Shown piece after piece: positions 52,276-61,100 of a stretch of 64,000 bases of DNA. Positions within the stretch are counted from its first letter, which is position 1, and each line of letters starts with the position of its first letter. The DNA comes from Streptomyces sp. B21-083 (GTDB lineage: Bacteria > Actinomycetota > Actinomycetes > Streptomycetales > Streptomycetaceae), in NCBI RefSeq assembly GCF_036898825.1, contig NZ_JARUND010000001.1, positions 4,836,001 to 4,900,000 of the forward strand, written 5' to 3'. Both the position numbers and the translations under genes were made by a program. The notes beneath the pieces were generated by a model. The model was not told the DNA's origin and ran no database searches. It saw only the letters and a list, made by a program, of their open reading frames with translations.

Positions 52276-52896
52276 TCAACTTCCGTCGGGCGCCCCGGAG
52301 TTGCTCCCCGAGCGCAGCAGCAGCGGCCCTTGTCCCGCTTCCGCCGCTCCTTCCGCCTCGTCCGTGGATTTCCCCGCCGCCGCGAACTCCGCGACGGCCG
52401 TGTACGCCCCCGGCGCACCCGCCGTGCGCTCCCTGGGCGTCTCGCACACCCCCGGCTCGTCCTCGGCGCCCACCGCGCACCGCAGCTGCACGGTGTGGGA
52501 GTCGGGGCCCATGAGGCTCAGCACGGACACGAGTTCACGGCCGGTCGCGTTGCGGTAGTAGGTGCGCGCCCAGGTCTCCTCCCCCTGCGACAGGACACAG
52601 GTCTGTGCCTCGATGCCGTCGGGGGAGGTGAGTTCGGGACCGCAGCGGGCGGCGGTGGCGAGGCCCAGGCCGAGCAGCAGCGGGGAACCGGTGGGATCGG
52701 CGGCAGGGTCGGCGGCTTCTCGCGCCTTGTCGTCCTCAGGGCCCTGTTGAGGACCGTCTTCAGGCGTCAGGGGGAGGAGGGCGTCGCGGTCCGCGTCGCC
52801 CACGGGCCCGGCAGACGCCACGGCCAGCGGCAGGGCGACCGTGAGCGCCACGACGCCCGAGAGCGCGAGCAGACGGAGGTTCATGGAGGTGAACAT
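52276..52896 (-). CDS. Secreted hypothetical protein
   Basis: 206 residues from ATG 52896 (a second ATG at 52884 is equally possible). Signal peptide LRLLALSGVVALTVALPLAV (cleavage near ASAGP). An acidic Asp/Glu/Pro linker (TPEDGPQQGPEDDKAREAAD) leads to a domain with three Cys (AARCGPELTSPDGIEAQTCV and TVQLRCAVGAEDEPGVCETP make four in all, likely two disulfides) and TWARTYYRNATGRELVSVLS. Unknown family, extracellular. It lies 44 bp downstream of the prim-pol gene on the same strand. Confidence 0.8.
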   Translation of the reverse strand: MFTSMNLRLLALSGVVALTVALPLAVASAGPVGDADRDALLPLTPEDGPQQGPEDDKAREAADPAADPTGSPLLLGLGLATAARCGPELTSPDGIEAQTCVLSQGEETWARTYYRNATGRELVSVLSLMGPDSHTVQLRCAVGAEDEPGVCETPRERTAGAPGAYTAVAEFAAAGKSTDEAEGAAEAGQGPLLLRSGSNSGAPDGS

Positions 52897-52940
52897 AACG
52901 ACAGGGAACGGGCGCCCGGTTGCCCGCGCGCCCGACACCC

Positions 52941-53615
52941 CTACAACTCGGGCGCGCTCACACCCGTACGAGTGAGGGCCTCCACCACGGCGTCCACCAC
53001 GGCCTCGACATCGGGCAGCCAGGGCGAGGCCGAGCCGGGCAGCGGAGCCCGCTCCCAGCGGACCTGGCCCTGTCCGGTCTCGGACGGCGGCAGGGCGATG
53101 TAGCCGCCCTCGCTGTGGAAGCGGAGCGAGCCGGGCACGAAGTCCTTCGCGTACAGCAGTTCGCCCAGCTGTTCCATCGTGTACGGCTTCACGAGCAGCG
53201 ACCAGCGGGTGGGAGCCGCGACGACCGGACCCAGGCGCATGCCCTTGCGGTCCAGGGCGTCGAGGGCGCGCGCCGCGGCCGGGGCCGGCAGGCTGACTGC
53301 GCACGGAGCCGCGCCGCCGGTGGCGAGAATAATGGGAGCCGTCGGCCGGTTCGTCCACCACCAGCGCACCATGCGCGCGTCGGTGGTCGCCGCCAGCAGG
53401 CCGGGTTCGAACGGGTGAGCGCCGGGGACCGTGCACTCCGGATCGGGGCAGCCGCAGCGGGCGCGCCCCTGTGGATCCGGTGCCACGCCCGGGAGTACGG
53501 GCCACTGCCATTCGGCCGCGAACGTCAGAGCCGCGCCGAGCACTTCAGGCTTCCCGCCGTCACGCCGGGACAGGAGCCTGCGTCGCCTTCCGAGCCTTCC
53601 GAGGATCTCGCGCAT
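52941..53615 (-). CDS. Second prim-pol-like protein (short)
   Basis: 224 residues. LTFAAEWQWPVLPGVAPDPQ and RCGCPDPECTVPGAHPFEPG resemble the N-terminal pattern of actinomycete bifunctional primase/polymerase proteins, followed by WWWTNRPTAPIILATGGAAP. The acidic catalytic pair expected next (IDxD) is replaced by CAVSLPAPAA, and the SGG-x-H loop by APTRWSLLVKP, so it is probably catalytically dead. It differs clearly from the active-looking protein at 25692. Role unknown. Confidence 0.75.
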   Translation of the reverse strand: MREILGRLGRRRRLLSRRDGGKPEVLGAALTFAAEWQWPVLPGVAPDPQGRARCGCPDPECTVPGAHPFEPGLLAATTDARMVRWWWTNRPTAPIILATGGAAPCAVSLPAPAAARALDALDRKGMRLGPVVAAPTRWSLLVKPYTMEQLGELLYAKDFVPGSLRFHSEGGYIALPPSETGQGQVRWERAPLPGSASPWLPDVEAVVDAVVEALTRTGVSAPEL

Positions 53616-54083
53616 GAGCGCTCGTTCCTTTCCGTTGCACGCCTGGCAACACCGTGGGCCACATCACACCATGTGTCGATCACTTCACTGTGCGTATCTT
53701 CTGGCGCATCCCGATCTGCGGGAGGCAAGGGGAGGCCCCCTTGTTGTGCGCCGAGCGCCGAGCGTTGGCTTCGTCCGCGTCCATACTGCGTTCATCAAAA
53801 GCATGGGCATGGCGCGGGGTGGCGGAGTCTGGCGTTTTGCGTCCCGCGTATTTCTCTCCGCCTCCGCCAAGGGAGGATGGGACACGGCCGTCGGTGGTTA
53901 AGACGCCCGGGTCCGTCGCCAGGTTCCGGGTGGTTGGACAACCACCCCCGGCCTTCACCGAGTACGTACCCACCAAGACCGCTGTGACGCTCCGTCGAAC
54001 CAGGCCAGTCGACCTCAATAACCCGCTACCCGAGTCAGTTTTAGGCCAACTTTGCTTTTTCGCAAGGGGACCACGGCGAACCC
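53616..54083. other. Long promoter-proximal intergenic region
   Basis: About 470 bp without a supported gene. It contains a small hairpin (GGGTGGTTGGACAACCACCC near 53928-53947) and AT-richer DNA near 54040-54060 that may hold the promoter of the phosphatase locus. Confidence 0.5.
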
Positions 54084-54203
54084 ATGGACACCAGGAATCC
54101 CGGCAGGACAATGCTGGACATCCCCTCACGAGTGCGTGTACATGTGGAGACACTGCTAGCGGCGCAGAATCACATGGGGGTTTGCGATGCTATTGAGCAA
54201 TAA
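54084..54203 (+). pseudogene. 39-codon in-frame ORF, probable severed N-terminus of the phosphatase
   Basis: ATG 54084 opens MDTRNPGRTMLDIPSRVRVH, VETLLAAQNHMGVCDAIEQ and ends at TAA 54201-54203. The same frame continues without further stop through APVGRPDA into the phosphatase ATG at 54228. I recall phosphatases of this kind in other Streptomyces whose N-terminus resembles this peptide, with Tyr at the stop position; that comparison is from memory. It is either a nonsense mutation or a leader peptide. Confidence 0.5.
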
Positions 54204-54227
54204 GCGCCGGTCGGAAGGCCGGACGCC

Positions 54228-55643
54228 ATGAACGCCCCTCACCTCCCGAAAGTGGCTGGAATCGATGCCACGGTTCCCTCGCCCGCACACACTGTCGCGC
54301 CCGCGCCCGTAATCCCGGACGCCCCAGCGGACACACCCACACTGACCTGCCCGAACGGCCCCGGCATCCTGCTCCAGGACCGCCTCGCCGGCTGGGTGTC
54401 CGACCTCACAACGCTGCACGAACTCACCGAGCGGCTGGCCCGCACGGCGGCACTCGACGAAGCACTGCGGGAGCTGCTGCAGGCCGGAGCCGCCCTCGTG
54501 GGCGCCCGGCGCGGTCTCGTCGTCCTGGAACCCGGTGACGGTCTCGGCCCCGACACCACCATCGGCCTGGGACTGGCCCGCGCGGACCTCGGGCACATCG
54601 AGACGATCCCGCGCGGCGCCATGCCGTACGGACAGCTCCTCGACACGGCCGCCGGCCTGCCCGGCGGCGAGAGCGAAATCACACACCCGGACCTCCTCGC
54701 CGAGGACGGTCTCGACCCCCGTCACCGCGAGGTGGCCGCCCGCCTGGGCTACGCGGCGAGCTACGCGCTCCCCCTGTCCACGGAGTCCGCGGGCCGCCTC
54801 GGCGCGGCCGTCTGGCTGTACGACGAGCCCGCGGAGCCGGTCGAACGGCAGCGGCACCTCGTCGGCCTGTACGCGCGGTTCGCGACCGAGCACCTGGCCC
54901 GGCTGGTCGAAGTGGAGCGCACGCGCGCGTGCGTGCGCACGATCTCCGAAGAGCTGCTGCCCGCCCGGCTGCCCCGGACGGCCGGGGTCCAGCTCGCCGC
55001 CCGGCACCGCACCGGTCCGCGCGGCGGCGGCGACTGGTACGACGCGCTGCCGCTCCCTGACGCCGCCCTCGGCCTGGCCGTGGGCGCGGTGACCGGCTCC
55101 GGGCCGAGCGCGATCGCCGCGATGGGCCGGCTGCGGGCCTCCCTGCGCGCGTACGCCGTGATGGAGGGCGAGGACCCGGTGGCGGTCCTCTCCGACCTGG
55201 AGCTGCTGCTGCGGCTCACCGAGCCCGCCCGCTGCGCGACCGCCCTGTTCGCCTACTGCGAGCCCGCGCTGCGCAAGGTCACGCTGGCCGGTGCCGGGCA
55301 CTGTCCACCCCTGCTGATCGGCGAGCGGCGCACGGAGTTCGTGGAGACCACCGTGTCGGCGCCGCTCGGGATGCTCGCCTGCTGGGAGGCGCCCAGCGTG
55401 GAGTTCCGTACCGAGCCCGGAGAGACGGTTCTGCTGTACACCGACGGGCTGCTGCACCGGACCGGCGAACCAGTGGACCGGGCCTTCTCCCGGCTGCACG
55501 CGGCGGCGGCGAGCGTCCCCCGGCAGCTGCGGGACGACGCTGGCGCGATCGCGGACCACGTCCTGCGGAACATGCTGCCGGACGGGCTGGACGCGTCGGA
55601 CGGTCAGGAGGATGTCGTACTGCTGTCGGCGCGGTTCGAGTGA
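54228..55643 (+). CDS. GAF-SpoIIE (PP2C-type) serine phosphatase
   Basis: 471 residues from ATG 54228. GAF domain ~55-230 (LTTLHELTERLARTAALDEA, then ASYALPLSTESAGRLGAAVW). SpoIIE/PP2C domain ~245-470: RHRTGPRGGGDWYDALPLPD (metal-binding Asp), LAVGAVTGSGPSAIAAMGRL (a Gly-x-Gly where active enzymes read GDVxGxG, one Asp changed), LTLAGAGHCPPLL-like AGAGHCPPLL, and VLLYTDGLLHRTGEPVD. It would dephosphorylate anti-sigma antagonists. The Asp-to-Ala change in GDV (here GAV) may reduce activity. See the severed upstream ORF. Confidence 0.88.
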   Translation: MNAPHLPKVAGIDATVPSPAHTVAPAPVIPDAPADTPTLTCPNGPGILLQDRLAGWVSDLTTLHELTERLARTAALDEALRELLQAGAALVGARRGLVVLEPGDGLGPDTTIGLGLARADLGHIETIPRGAMPYGQLLDTAAGLPGGESEITHPDLLAEDGLDPRHREVAARLGYAASYALPLSTESAGRLGAAVWLYDEPAEPVERQRHLVGLYARFATEHLARLVEVERTRACVRTISEELLPARLPRTAGVQLAARHRTGPRGGGDWYDALPLPDAALGLAVGAVTGSGPSAIAAMGRLRASLRAYAVMEGEDPVAVLSDLELLLRLTEPARCATALFAYCEPALRKVTLAGAGHCPPLLIGERRTEFVETTVSAPLGMLACWEAPSVEFRTEPGETVLLYTDGLLHRTGEPVDRAFSRLHAAAASVPRQLRDDAGAIADHVLRNMLPDGLDASDGQEDVVLLSARFE

Positions 55644-55730
55644 GCCGCCGGTCGCCGCGCGCACCTCTGGGCCCCGTCCCGTACGACCGTACGATGGACG
55701 GGGTCCAGTGCCGTATCTAGGAGGATGACC

Positions 55731-57197
55731 GTGGCGGACGAGCTCAATCCGGCGATCCCGGAGACTGAGACAGAGCCCGAAGAGCCGATCAAGCAGCGGA
55801 AGAACGGCCTGTACCCCGGCGTGTCCGACGAGCTTGCCGAGAACATGAAGTCCGGCTGGGCCGACACCGAGCTGACGGGCCTGGAGCCCGTCGCTCAGGC
55901 CGAGCACACCGCCGCCCGCCGTGCCGCACTGTCCGCGCGCTTCCCCGGTGAGCGTCTGGTGATCCCGGCGGGCAATCTGAAGACGCGTTCGAACGACACG
56001 GAGTACCCCTTCCGGGCCTCGGTCGAGTACGCGTACCTGACCGGTAACCAGACCGAGGACGGCGTGCTCGTCCTGGAGCCCGTCACGGGCGGTCACAAGG
56101 CGACGATCTATCTCCTCCCTCGCTCCGACCGCGAGAACGGTGAGTTCTGGCTCTCCGGGCAGGGTGAGCTGTGGGTCGGGCGCCGGCATTCACTCACCGA
56201 GGCCGAACAGGTGTACGGCATCCCGGCTTCGGACGTGCGCGAACTGGCCGGCAGGCTGACGGAGGCCACCGGGCCGGTACGAGTCGTACGTGGGTTCGAC
56301 GCGGCTATCGAGGCCGCCCTGACCGACAAGGTCACCGCCGAGCACGACGAAGAACTGCGGGTCTTCCTCTCCGAGGCGCGGCTGGTCAAGGACGAGTTCG
56401 AGATCGGCGAGCTGCAGAAGGCCGTCGACTCGACCGTGCGCGGGTTCGAGGACGTGGTGAAAATCCTCGACAAGGCCGAGGCGACCTCCGAGCGGTACAT
56501 CGAGGGCACCTTCTTCCTCCGCGCGCGTGTGGAGGGCAACGACGTCGGCTACGGCTCCATCTGCGCGGCCGGCCCGCACGCCTGCACGCTCCACTGGGTG
56601 CGCAACGACGGAGCAGTGCGCTCCGGTGACCTGCTGCTGCTGGACGCGGGCGTCGAGACGCACACGTACTACACGGCCGACGTCACCCGGACGCTGCCGA
56701 TCAACGGCACGTACACCGAGATCCAGAAGAAGATCTACGACGCGGTGTACGACGCCCAGGAGGCCGGTATCGCGGCCGTACGGCCCGGCGGCAAGTACCG
56801 CGACTTCCACGATGCGGCGCAGCGGGTGCTGGCCGAGCGGATCGTGGAGTGGGGGCTTGTCGAGGGGCCCGTGGAGCGGGTGCTGGAGCTGGGGTTGCAA
56901 CGCAGGTGGACGCTGCACGGCACGGGGCACATGCTCGGTATGGACGTTCACGACTGCGCCGCGGCGCGGGTGGAGTCCTATGTCGACGGGACGCTCGAGC
57001 CGGGGATGGTGCTGACTGTCGAGCCCGGGCTGTACTTCCAGGCCGATGATCTGACGGTGCCTGTGGAGTACCGGGGTATTGGGGTGCGGATCGAGGACGA
57101 CATTCTGGTGACCGAGGGTGGGAACCGGAATCTGTCGGCCGGATTGCCTCGCCGATCTGATGAAGTGGAGGCTTGGATGGCCTCCCTGAAGAGCTGA
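55731..57197 (+). CDS. pepP: Xaa-Pro aminopeptidase (aminopeptidase P, M24B)
   Basis: 488 residues from GTG 55731, six nt after GGAGG; the ATG at 55725 directly abuts it. N-terminal domain to ~215 (ERLVIPAGNLKTRSNDTEYP, FRASVEYAYLTGNQTEDGVL). The pita-bread catalytic domain carries the metal ligands LLLLDAGVETHTYYTADVTR (two Asp), LHGTGHMLGMDVHDC (His), VLTVEPGLYF (Glu) and YRGIGVRIEDDILVT (Glu). It removes N-terminal residues before proline in the cytoplasm. Confidence 0.95.
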   Translation: MADELNPAIPETETEPEEPIKQRKNGLYPGVSDELAENMKSGWADTELTGLEPVAQAEHTAARRAALSARFPGERLVIPAGNLKTRSNDTEYPFRASVEYAYLTGNQTEDGVLVLEPVTGGHKATIYLLPRSDRENGEFWLSGQGELWVGRRHSLTEAEQVYGIPASDVRELAGRLTEATGPVRVVRGFDAAIEAALTDKVTAEHDEELRVFLSEARLVKDEFEIGELQKAVDSTVRGFEDVVKILDKAEATSERYIEGTFFLRARVEGNDVGYGSICAAGPHACTLHWVRNDGAVRSGDLLLLDAGVETHTYYTADVTRTLPINGTYTEIQKKIYDAVYDAQEAGIAAVRPGGKYRDFHDAAQRVLAERIVEWGLVEGPVERVLELGLQRRWTLHGTGHMLGMDVHDCAAARVESYVDGTLEPGMVLTVEPGLYFQADDLTVPVEYRGIGVRIEDDILVTEGGNRNLSAGLPRRSDEVEAWMASLKS

Positions 57198-57209
57198 TCT
57201 TTCGTCTGC

Positions 57210-57249
57210 GGGTGGTTCGTGGCTGGTCGCGCAGTTCCCCGCGCCCCTC
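57210..57249. repeat. Common Streptomyces intergenic repeat
   Basis: GGCTGGTCGCGCAGTTCCCC then GCGCCCCT follows the aminopeptidase stop. This phrase occurs between genes throughout Streptomyces genomes (established from general knowledge), often as part of a hairpin. Here the second half of the hairpin is missing. Confidence 0.6.
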
Positions 57250-57260
57250 AAGGCATCGGT

Positions 57261-58619
57261 GTGGACCTGCATCTTGAGTTCGCCGTCGGTGAAGGGCGCC
57301 GCGGCGGGCTCGAGCGCGCTCTGCGGGATGCCGTGCGGGACGGGCGGCTGGCGCCCGGGGCTCGGCTGCCTGCCAGTCGGCGGCTCGCCGATGAGCTGGG
57401 GGTCTCGCGGGGGACCGTGAAGGCCGCCTACGACCAGCTGGTCGCCGAGGGGTATCTCACCGCTCGGCAAGGGGCCGGTACGCAGGTCGCCGCACTGCCC
57501 TCCGTCGGTGCCGAGCCGACGGAGGCCGCCGCACGCGCGCGTGTGCCCCGTTTCGATCTGCGGCCCGGAAGCCCGGACGTCGGGACGTTCCCGGCGGGCG
57601 CCTGGCTGCGGGCGCTGCGCCGCGCCGTCGCGACGGCGCCCTCCCCGGCGTACGACTACGGCGACCCGCGCGGCCGGATCGAGCTGCGCACGGCGCTCTC
57701 CGGCTACCTGGGGCGGGCCCGCGGGGTGCTCGCGCCGCCCGCGCGGATCGTGATCACCTCCGGGTACGTGCAGGGGCTCTCGCTCCTCACGCGCGTGCTG
57801 GACGGCGCCGCGATCGCCATGGAGGACCCGGGGCTGCCCTTCCACCGGGAGGTCGTACGGCGGGCCGGCGGGCGCGTCGTACCGGTGGGCGTCGACGAGC
57901 GCGGCGCCCGCGTCGAGGAGTTGACCGGCCCGGAGGTCTCCGCGGTCGTCGTCACGCCCGCCCATCAGTACCCGACCGGCGTGACCCTGCACCCGGAGCG
58001 GCGGCGGGCGCTCACCGACTGGGCACGCGCGCGTGACGGGCTGATCGTCGAGGACGACTACGACGGGGAGTTCCGGTACGACAGACAGCCCGTCGGTGCT
58101 CTGCAGGGCATGGCCCCGGGACAGGTCGCCTATATCGGCACCGCCTCCAAGACACTCGGGCCCGCCCTGCGCCTGGGCTGGATGGTGCTGCCCCCGCATC
58201 TCGTCGACGCGGTCGCCGACGTCAAGCTGCACAGCGACCACCACACCGAGACCATCGGCCAGCTGGCCCTCGCCGAACTGATCACCAGCCACGCGTACGA
58301 CCGGCACGTGCGCGCGTGCCGCCTGCGGTACCGGCGTCGCCGGGACCGGCTCGTCGACCTGCTGGGCGCCCGCCGGAACGTGCGCGGGATCGCGGCGGGA
58401 CTGCACGCCCTCGTGGAGGTGGCCGACGAGGCGGCGGTCCTGGCACGGGCCGAGGAGGCCGGGCTCGCGGTCGGGTATCTCGGGGAGCACTGGCACGGGC
58501 CGGGGACGGCGGCCTCTGAGGGGCGCGCTCAGGGGCTGGTCGTGGGGTACGGGACGCCTCGGGAACGGGTGTATCCGGAGGCGCTGGAGGTGCTCGGGCG
58601 GGTTCTGGAGGGTGGCTGA
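57261..58619 (+). CDS. MocR/PdxR-type GntR-aminotransferase regulator
   Basis: 452 residues from GTG 57261; the upstream GTG at 57219 lies in the dispersed repeat and is less likely. GntR winged helix ~10-75 (LERALRDAVRDGRLAPGARL, LADELGVSRGTVKAAYDQLV). An aminotransferase-I fold ~100-450 has VIVEDDYDGEFRYDRQPVGA and the PLP Lys in YIGTASKTLGPALRLGWMV. Such proteins sense PLP or an amino-compound adduct and often activate pdx genes. The divergent or downstream target is not obvious; the MFS gene follows after 90 bp. Confidence 0.92.
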   Translation: MDLHLEFAVGEGRRGGLERALRDAVRDGRLAPGARLPASRRLADELGVSRGTVKAAYDQLVAEGYLTARQGAGTQVAALPSVGAEPTEAAARARVPRFDLRPGSPDVGTFPAGAWLRALRRAVATAPSPAYDYGDPRGRIELRTALSGYLGRARGVLAPPARIVITSGYVQGLSLLTRVLDGAAIAMEDPGLPFHREVVRRAGGRVVPVGVDERGARVEELTGPEVSAVVVTPAHQYPTGVTLHPERRRALTDWARARDGLIVEDDYDGEFRYDRQPVGALQGMAPGQVAYIGTASKTLGPALRLGWMVLPPHLVDAVADVKLHSDHHTETIGQLALAELITSHAYDRHVRACRLRYRRRRDRLVDLLGARRNVRGIAAGLHALVEVADEAAVLARAEEAGLAVGYLGEHWHGPGTAASEGRAQGLVVGYGTPRERVYPEALEVLGRVLEGG

Positions 58620-58709
58620 GCGCGGTTTCCCTTGGCGCGGAATTGGGCCATAAAAGAGCGTGACTATTGGGCCTGCCCATAGGTCCACCGTGCTTCTAAC
58701 GTCGTCTGT

Positions 58710-59942
58710 ATGACCCACTCCCTCGTCCCGCCCGCAGGCCCGCAGCGTGTGCTCGCCCTGGCCCAGCTGACCAACTCGGTCGGCGACGGGGCGTACTACG
58801 TCACCTCCGCCCTCTACTTCACCCACGTCGTCGGGCTCGCCCCCGCGCGCGTGGGGCTCGGGCTGACGCTCGCCTGGGCGGTCGGTTCGCTGGTCGGGGT
58901 GCCGCTCGGGCGGCTCGCGGACCGGCGCGGGGCGCGCGGGACCGCCGTACTGCTGGCGCTCGCCACCGGGGCCGCGGTGGCGTCCTTCCTGGTCGTGCGG
59001 GGCTTCGTGCCGTTCGTGATCGCGGCCTGCGCCTACGCGTCCGCTCAGTCGGGGCTCGCGGCGGCCCGGCAGGCGCTCCTCGCCGGGCTGGTGACGGCCG
59101 GGGACCGCACGCGGCTGCTCGCGCACCTCCAGTCCACGCTCAACGCCGGTCTGGCGGTGGGCGCCGGGCTCGGCGGGCTCGCGCTGAGCGCCGGGAGCCG
59201 GGCGGCGTATCTCGGGGTGTTCGCGCTGGACGCGGTGAGCTTCCTGGTCTGCGCGGGGCTGCTGCTGCGGCTGCCGTCGGTGGCACCCGTCGCGGCGGTG
59301 AAGTCGCGGGGGCTCGGTGTGCTGCGCGACCGGCCGTACGTCGTCGTGGCCCTGCTCAACACCGTGCTGCTGCTGCGCATGCCGCTGCTCAGCCTCGGGA
59401 TCCCGCTGTGGATCACCGAGCGGACCGACGCTCCCGCCTGGGTCGTCTCCGCGCTGTTCGTACTCAACACCGGCGCGGTGATGGTGTTCCAGGTGCGGAT
59501 GGCGCGCGGGGTGACGGGGCTCAGGTCGGCCACGCGCGCGGTACGGCGCTCCGGTTGGGTGATGCTCGCGGCGTGCGCGGTGTTCGCCCTGTCCGCCGGG
59601 GTGGGTCCCTGGGTGGGCGTCGGTGTCCTGGTGGTCGGCGCGGTGCTTCAGGTCGTCGCCGAGATGGGGCAGTCGGCGGGATCCTGGCAGCTGTCGTTCG
59701 ATCTGGCCCCGGCCGACCGGGTCGGCGAGTACCAGGGCTTCTTCGGCACCGGCGTCACCGTGGCCCGTACCGCGGGGCCCCTCGTCCTCACCGCCCTGCT
59801 GGTGGGCTGGGGGACCCCGGGGTGGCTGCTGCTGGGCGGAGTCACGCTGGTGGCGTCGTACGCCATGGGGCCGGCGGCCCGGAAGGCGGCCGCCGCCGGC
59901 CCGGCGCGCGCGGCCGTCAGGCAGCCCGTGTCGGTGAGCTGA
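58710..59942 (+). CDS. MFS transporter
   Basis: 410 residues with about 12 TM segments. Loop 2-3 carries the MFS motif-A variant VPLGRLADRRGARGT, and ALNAVSFLVC-like ALDAVSFLVCAGLLLRLPSV lies near the central loop. The second half includes TDAPAWVVSALFVLNTGAVM and LAPADRVGEYQGFFGTGVTV. It starts only 14 bp after a TATC/TCTAAC promoter-like stretch and may be nearly leaderless. Substrate unknown; drug/H+ antiporters are the closest by layout. Confidence 0.9.
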   Translation: MTHSLVPPAGPQRVLALAQLTNSVGDGAYYVTSALYFTHVVGLAPARVGLGLTLAWAVGSLVGVPLGRLADRRGARGTAVLLALATGAAVASFLVVRGFVPFVIAACAYASAQSGLAAARQALLAGLVTAGDRTRLLAHLQSTLNAGLAVGAGLGGLALSAGSRAAYLGVFALDAVSFLVCAGLLLRLPSVAPVAAVKSRGLGVLRDRPYVVVALLNTVLLLRMPLLSLGIPLWITERTDAPAWVVSALFVLNTGAVMVFQVRMARGVTGLRSATRAVRRSGWVMLAACAVFALSAGVGPWVGVGVLVVGAVLQVVAEMGQSAGSWQLSFDLAPADRVGEYQGFFGTGVTVARTAGPLVLTALLVGWGTPGWLLLGGVTLVASYAMGPAARKAAAAGPARAAVRQPVSVS

Positions 59943-60300
59943 CCGGCAGCGAGTCCAGGAACAGAGCCCTCGCGAAGAGCCCGGCGCTGCCGCGGGGGCT
60001 CCACGCGCGCGTGGAGGTCGTCGTCGAGGGCGGCCAGTGCCATGGCACCGGCTTCCGTCGACGTGCCGCCCGCTTCCAGGATCCCGCGGGCGACCGCCTG
60101 GACATGGCCCAGGCCGTGCGGGCCCGCCGTGTGCAGCGACTCGGTGTCCTGGAGCGTCGACATGACGGTCAGCAGGGCGTCGAGGCGGGCCTGCGCCTCC
60201 GTCGCGCCGGTCGAGCGGGCGACGCTCAGAGCGTCCAACGCCCGCCGAACGTGCGGAAATCCGGCCCGCGCCTCGCCCGGGCGCCGACCGCGCCGTACTT
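59917..60300 (-). pseudogene. citG-like (triphosphoribosyl-dephospho-CoA synthase) remnant
   Basis: Minus strand: EARAGFPHVRRALDAL, ARLDALLTVMSTLQDTESLH, TAGPHGLGHVQAVARGILEA, GGTSTEAGAMALAALDDDLH in one frame, then after a 1-nt shift near 60005 GSAGLFARALFLDSLPVS. This is the C-terminal third of the CitG/MdcB family with its typical AL.FLDSLP end. The N-terminal two thirds are missing or out of frame. It overlaps the MFS stop by about 26 bp. Confidence 0.7.
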
Positions 60301-60354
60301 CGCCGACACCGAGGAGCCCCGGGAGGCATCGGTCGTCGGCAGGGACGACGGCGT

Positions 60355-60849
60355 TCACACCGCCATCAGCGGCGCGTTCTTCTGCCACTTGAGGATCTTG
60401 TCGAAGCTGACCACCGCGCCGCCCCGGCCCGGCTTGTTGCCGATGGTGACGTGATCGGCGAGTTCCTCGATCAGCGACAGACCCCGGCCGTTCTCCGCGT
60501 CGTACGGGACGGCGGCCACGGGTACCGGGCGGCGCGGGGCCTCCTGGAGCGCCGGGCCCGACGCACCCGCCGAGGCCGCTGGGAAGCCGGGACCCGAGTC
60601 GGTGACCTCGATCCGGCACTTCTCCCCGTCGAGGTACGCGGTGACGCGATAGGCCCCGCGGGAGTCGCCGTACCCGGTGTCCCCGCCGTGCTCGACGGCG
60701 TTCGCACAGGCCTCGCTGAGCGCGACGGAGAGGTCGTAGGAGATGTCGGGGTCGACGCCGGCCGTCTCCATGGTGCCCAGCAGCAGACGTCTGGCGAGCG
60801 GAACGCTCGCCGCCTCACGTCGAAGATGGAGTGACCACCAGATGCTCAT
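60355..60849 (-). CDS. HATPase (anti-sigma-type) regulatory protein
   Basis: 164 residues from ATG 60849 (GGAGG 7 nt upstream). RREAASVPLARRLLLGTMET, N box SYDLSVALSEACANAVEHGG (~45-64), G1 CRIEVTDSGPGFPAAS, G2 ENGRGLSLIEELADHVTIGN and C-terminal GRGGAVVSFDKILKW. All ATP-binding motifs are intact. It is related in type to the protein at 50366 and is a candidate anti-sigma kinase partner of SpoIIE phosphatases such as 54228. Confidence 0.92.
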   Translation of the reverse strand: MSIWWSLHLRREAASVPLARRLLLGTMETAGVDPDISYDLSVALSEACANAVEHGGDTGYGDSRGAYRVTAYLDGEKCRIEVTDSGPGFPAASAGASGPALQEAPRRPVPVAAVPYDAENGRGLSLIEELADHVTIGNKPGRGGAVVSFDKILKWQKNAPLMAV

Positions 60850-61100
60850 GCTCCAGCCTCCAGGCCGCGGCTCGACATACCTGTACGTATTGCCGCGAGT
60901 GGCGGTGTGTAAGCACGCAGTTGACGTGATGCCGCCCATACGGCGGATGCACCCCGGGCTGCAATCGGTGTATGCCGTGCATCAACTGACAGAAGCGATC
61001 TACCGGTTGTACAAGGTTTTACCTGTCGGTATCCGGCTGTACTCCACCTTGTGGACCTGCCGTACGGGTGCCGTGGGGCCAGTGCGATGATGAGCCCGCC

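Noticed and set aside
56190..60329. 1379-codon minus-strand open frame
   Set aside because: It runs antisense to the aminopeptidase, MocR and MFS genes, all with clear domains; its sequence is Arg/Pro/Gly-rich shadow.
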